A stretch of DNA of 8,108 bases from Microcaldota archaeon (lineage in GTDB: Archaea; Micrarchaeota; Micrarchaeia; Norongarragalinales; UBA8480). This document shows, piece after piece, positions 5,648 to 8,108 of this stretch. Each line of letters starts with the position of its first letter. Position 1 is the stretch's first letter. Both the position numbers and the translations under genes were made by a program. The stretch is from NCBI GenBank assembly GCA_023246885.1, contig JAHFHN010000032.1:1-8108 (forward strand). Direction: 5' to 3'. The notes beneath the pieces were generated by a model. It ran no database searches. It saw only the letters and a program-made list of their open reading frames with translations, and was not told where the DNA came from.

Positions 5648-7420
5648 CTACTCAGTTGGTTGGAGAAATTGCTTAGTTGAATTGGCTAGCAAGTAAATAG
5701 AGAGTACGGTATACGTCACGGGGACTAGAATTGCTATGAATGTCGTTGGAAAAGTGGAGTAAACTAGAACAGTGGCAATGACGCCTATTAAGGTCATTAG
5801 GAATCCAATTATCAAGTCAAAAGAATTAACTGAATCAAGTTGTTTCTTTTTCAATTTTTTGGCTGAAGTGAGCGTTTGTTGAATATATTTAATTAGAATT
5901 TTGAACTCTTTGGCAAAGTTGTACACTGGCCAAATTATTATCGGCAATAAAAGAAGAGTTAAGGCAAGTTCAGTTGGTAAAAAGTGTAAGAATGACAAAG
6001 TAATTTGTTGGCGTAAGATAAATGCTAGATAAACAACTGAACATGCAATTACTAGATTGGCAATTAAGTTTTTCAAAATTATCACTGCTTGGTTTTGAAA
6101 TGCTGAAGTTACAAAAACGGTTTCTAACCCTTGCACTTGGTCACCGACAAGCGCGATTTTCTCCCTTACTTTTACGGGGTATAACTTGAGTAAAATCGAA
6201 GCGGCTTTGTCGATTCGGTCAAATACAAATGGCCCGATTAACGTAGTTACTATTGCTAAGGCAAAAGCCGCTGAGAGAAACCCTTGTGAATCGCTTAATA
6301 CACACGTGCCTGCAAGTTCGCAGCCTGGAGTGTTTAGTTTTTCTGCTGTTGAAGCTATTAAAATACCAAATTCGCCAATTGGAAGCAAAATTGCGCCAAT
6401 TGCAACTGAGCTTGGTACATTGAGTCCAATTGCTGCCCCAAAAAAGCCATACGAAATTATCTTTACTAAAATGTACGCAATTACAAGCACAGCAATGAAG
6501 AGAATTAAATTAGCAGAGTTTGGCAGTAAAACTTTGGAGCCAAAACTTACAAAGAAAAATAAGAGGAATAATTCGCGCAAAAAGCCAAATTCGCGTTTTA
6601 TTTTTTCAGCAAAACCAGTTTCAGCAAGTGCAAAACCTGCAAAGTATGCACCTAGAATTGGAGATAAGCCAAGAAATGCTCCTAGAAAAGCAACAACTAT
6701 TCCACTTGCTAAGCCGAACAAAAACATTTTGTCTTGTTGACCCCACTTTTCAAGGAGTTCAAAAACCGGACGCGATAATCGGCCAACAATGAAGAACATT
6801 GCGACTACGAATATCAATGCGTTGAAAACTGCTAGGTTAAACGATTGGTTTGAAGCCAGAGTTGAGAAAAAGACAACTAGAAGCACGGCGAAAATATCTT
6901 GTAAGATGAGTATTGAAACAGATATTCGCGCTTCAAGTGACTGCATGATATTTTTTTCAATGATGAACTTAACCGCTTCAACTGTACTGGCTGCCACTAG
7001 CATTGCGCCGATTATTAGGGATTCGAGTAAGTGAAACCCAAAAACTTGTGAAACTAGGAATCCGACGGTAAATGCACCGGCCATTTCTACTACTGCAAAT
7101 ACAACCGCTACTCCGCCGGTTTCTTTAAACTTGCGCAAGTTAAGCTCTAAACCTAAGTAAAACAAAATAGCAAGGAGGCCAATTTCGCCTAGTGCGTTTG
7201 AAATTCCAGTTTCAGAAATATAGTTTAAACCTTGGCTACCGAGGAGAAGGCCAGTTAAAATGAATCCAATTGAAGAAGAAATGCCAAAACGCGAGAGTAT
7301 TAGCCCAAGTACAAGCGCAACTAAAAGGACTATGCCAAATTCAGTGATCGGCAAGCCAGATACGCCGCTATGAACCGCTCCTGCGCTTGCCTCTACTAAT
7401 CCAGTAAACGAAAATGACAT
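5648..7420 (-). CDS. Kef-type (CPA2) cation:proton antiporter with extra C-terminal membrane domain
   Basis: This 590-residue polytopic membrane protein exchanges Na+ or K+ for protons and so contributes to ion and pH balance. Residues about 25-405 form the Na+/H+ exchanger core. Visible are SSSIGFILTGLLLG (48-61), the YLGLEL segment (88-93), a Gln-Asp pair in LILQDIFAVLL (Gln174-Asp175) matching the QD site of KefB/KefC, LSPILGAYFAGFALAE (252-267) and LLPIGEFG (345-352). Instead of the cytosolic RCK/TrkA-N domain of Kef proteins, the tail (about 405-590) carries four more predicted membrane helices (about 446-468, 472-503, 534-555, 558-579), with a Lys-rich loop (AKKLKKK) between the second and third. 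Two cysteines (Cys367, Cys373) sit in one loop and could pair. ATG at 7420 was chosen; a TTG codon lies just before it at 7423. The family is firm; K+ versus Na+ preference is not determinable here. Confidence 0.93.
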   Translation of the reverse strand: MSFSFTGLVEASAGAVHSGVSGLPITEFGIVLLVALVLGLILSRFGISSSIGFILTGLLLGSQGLNYISETGISNALGEIGLLAILFYLGLELNLRKFKETGGVAVVFAVVEMAGAFTVGFLVSQVFGFHLLESLIIGAMLVAASTVEAVKFIIEKNIMQSLEARISVSILILQDIFAVLLVVFFSTLASNQSFNLAVFNALIFVVAMFFIVGRLSRPVFELLEKWGQQDKMFLFGLASGIVVAFLGAFLGLSPILGAYFAGFALAETGFAEKIKREFGFLRELFLLFFFVSFGSKVLLPNSANLILFIAVLVIAYILVKIISYGFFGAAIGLNVPSSVAIGAILLPIGEFGILIASTAEKLNTPGCELAGTCVLSDSQGFLSAAFALAIVTTLIGPFVFDRIDKAASILLKLYPVKVREKIALVGDQVQGLETVFVTSAFQNQAVIILKNLIANLVIACSVVYLAFILRQQITLSFLHFLPTELALTLLLLPIIIWPVYNFAKEFKILIKYIQQTLTSAKKLKKKQLDSVNSFDLIIGFLMTLIGVIATVLVYSTFPTTFIAILVPVTYTVLSIYLLANSTKQFLQPTE

Positions 7421-7452
7421 CAATTATCAGTATTAGAGGAAACGCAGCCATA

Positions 7453-7462
7453 GAATAAAAAA
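7453..7462. promoter_or_regulatory. AT-rich box in a divergent promoter
   Basis: The only AT-rich box in the 63-bp gap between divergent genes reads GAATAAAAAA on the plus strand and TTTTTTATTC on the minus strand. For the plus gene its centre is about 26 nt before the ATG at 7484, the leaderless spacing. For the minus antiporter gene it is about 37 nt before the ATG at 7420, which would give a leader near 10 nt. It may serve one or both genes. Confidence 0.4.
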
Positions 7463-7483
7463 GCTGGGAAACGAAATGAATAC

Positions 7484-8108
7484 ATGAAAAAGCCAGTAAA
7501 AAAGGTGCTAGTGGCGTTGCCATCAGTTGGTCGCTTAACTGGGCTCGATATAATTGAAACGCTTAGAACGAACTTGAAAAAAAGAGGGTATACCCCCGTG
7601 TTTTACCTCGGAATGACAAGTAAACACGTTGAAGGAAATGAACCGTTTCAAGCAGCAGTTAGAAGAATGACAGATGTTAAGATAGCTGAAACGCCGCTTG
7701 ATGGTTACGGCGCAGGAGTAATGGCCGCGATTAATCAAGGAACAGAAAAAGAAAAACCACATTTTGTGCTATGCCTTCCAGATGACTATGAATTAGAAGC
7801 AAGACACATGCACAAGATGCTAGACCCACTAGCAAACAAAAAAGCAACTGTGACAATTGGCGCATGGGATAAGGTTTCTTGGCGTACTTTTCCAGTTCCA
7901 CAATATTTAACTGAGATACACACGAGCGTGCTTGCAACATATGCTAACCCACATTTTCGTCCACGTAGATCAAACCCTCATGTCGGTACGGCTATAATAG
8001 ACGCGCTAGCACAAAAAAAGGCGTTTCAAACTTATACTGGTATGTTCGCTTTTACTCCGAAAAGTTGGGGGAATGTGCATAGCACGTTAAAACAATTATT
8101 TCAGAGGC
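7484..8108 (+). CDS. Glycosyltransferase-like (GT-A/GT2-type) protein, 3' end cut by window edge
   Basis: The frame from the ATG at 7484 is open to the window end (208 codons, no stop), so the protein is N-terminal only. It opens with KKVLVALPSVG (residues 6-16), a beta strand and loop as at the start of a nucleotide-sugar binding fold. It continues with the segment GYGAGVMAAINQG (74-86) and then HFVLCLPDDYELEARHMHKML (93-113), with strand, acidic pair Asp100-Asp101 and helix. This matches in layout the GT2 pattern of a G-x-G-A helix followed by the metal-binding DxD region of dolichyl-phosphate mannose synthase-like enzymes. The usual N-terminal VDDGSxD motif of GT2 is absent, so the donor-binding half is divergent. 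If correct, it would move a sugar from a nucleotide or lipid carrier onto an envelope acceptor. The ATG has a TATA-like box about 26 nt upstream. Coding is very likely; the function is tentative. Confidence 0.6.
   Translation, partial: MKKPVKKVLVALPSVGRLTGLDIIETLRTNLKKRGYTPVFYLGMTSKHVEGNEPFQAAVRRMTDVKIAETPLDGYGAGVMAAINQGTEKEKPHFVLCLPDDYELEARHMHKMLDPLANKKATVTIGAWDKVSWRTFPVPQYLTEIHTSVLATYANPHFRPRRSNPHVGTAIIDALAQKKAFQTYTGMFAFTPKSWGNVHSTLKQLFQR

Noticed and set aside
6186..6740. 184-residue plus-strand frame opposite the antiporter
   Set aside because: It lies wholly inside the antiporter gene on the other strand, its protein is Lys/Pro/Ala-rich without family features, and the antiporter frame has clear motifs throughout.
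6960..6966. Box C-like ATGATGA on the plus strand
   Set aside because: No CTGA box at suitable spacing follows, and it falls inside the antiporter coding region.

Overview
The window looks like chromosomal DNA from an AT-rich archaeon. Three things point to Archaea. The start codons of several genes sit about 25-28 nt downstream of short AT-rich TATA-like boxes with no Shine-Dalgarno motif, which is the leaderless pattern. A textbook archaeal double-guide box C/D sRNA gene lies in the largest intergenic gap. The surface protein is packed with N-glycosylation sequons. The small genome-style spacing and the large beta-helix surface protein would fit a DPANN-type or euryarchaeal lineage, but the sequence alone does not fix the phylum.

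Layout, left to right. Plus strand: the 3' part of a pyruvate kinase gene (1-1170), followed 7 nt later by an MscS-type mechanosensitive channel (1178-2257), probably one transcript. Then come a small basic protein of unknown function (2319-2627) and a dCTP deaminase that is probably bifunctional, Dcd-Dut (2665-3237), each with its own candidate promoter. A convergent junction with a hairpin plus T-tract (3238-3266) separates these from the minus-strand block. That block, read right to left, holds a Kef-type (CPA2) cation:proton antiporter with an extra C-terminal membrane domain (5648-7420), a box C/D guide sRNA (about 5553-5610) immediately after it with its own TATA box and T-rich terminator, and a secreted, membrane-anchored, sequon-rich beta-helix surface protein (3264-5438). 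A 63-bp divergent promoter region (7421-7483) leads to a plus-strand gene cut by the window end (7484-8108), which encodes a protein resembling GT-A/GT2 nucleotide-sugar transferases.

How they work together: these are mostly housekeeping and envelope functions (the ATP-producing step of glycolysis, osmotic safety valve, ion/proton exchange, dUMP supply for dTTP, cell-surface protein) and no single pathway unites them. The least obvious element is the sRNA. It is predicted to guide 2'-O-methylation of two RNA sites, and it was found by reading the 209-bp gap between the two minus-strand genes on the reverse strand, where all four boxes match consensus with canonical spacing. I saw no mobile element, CRISPR array, tRNA or rRNA gene.
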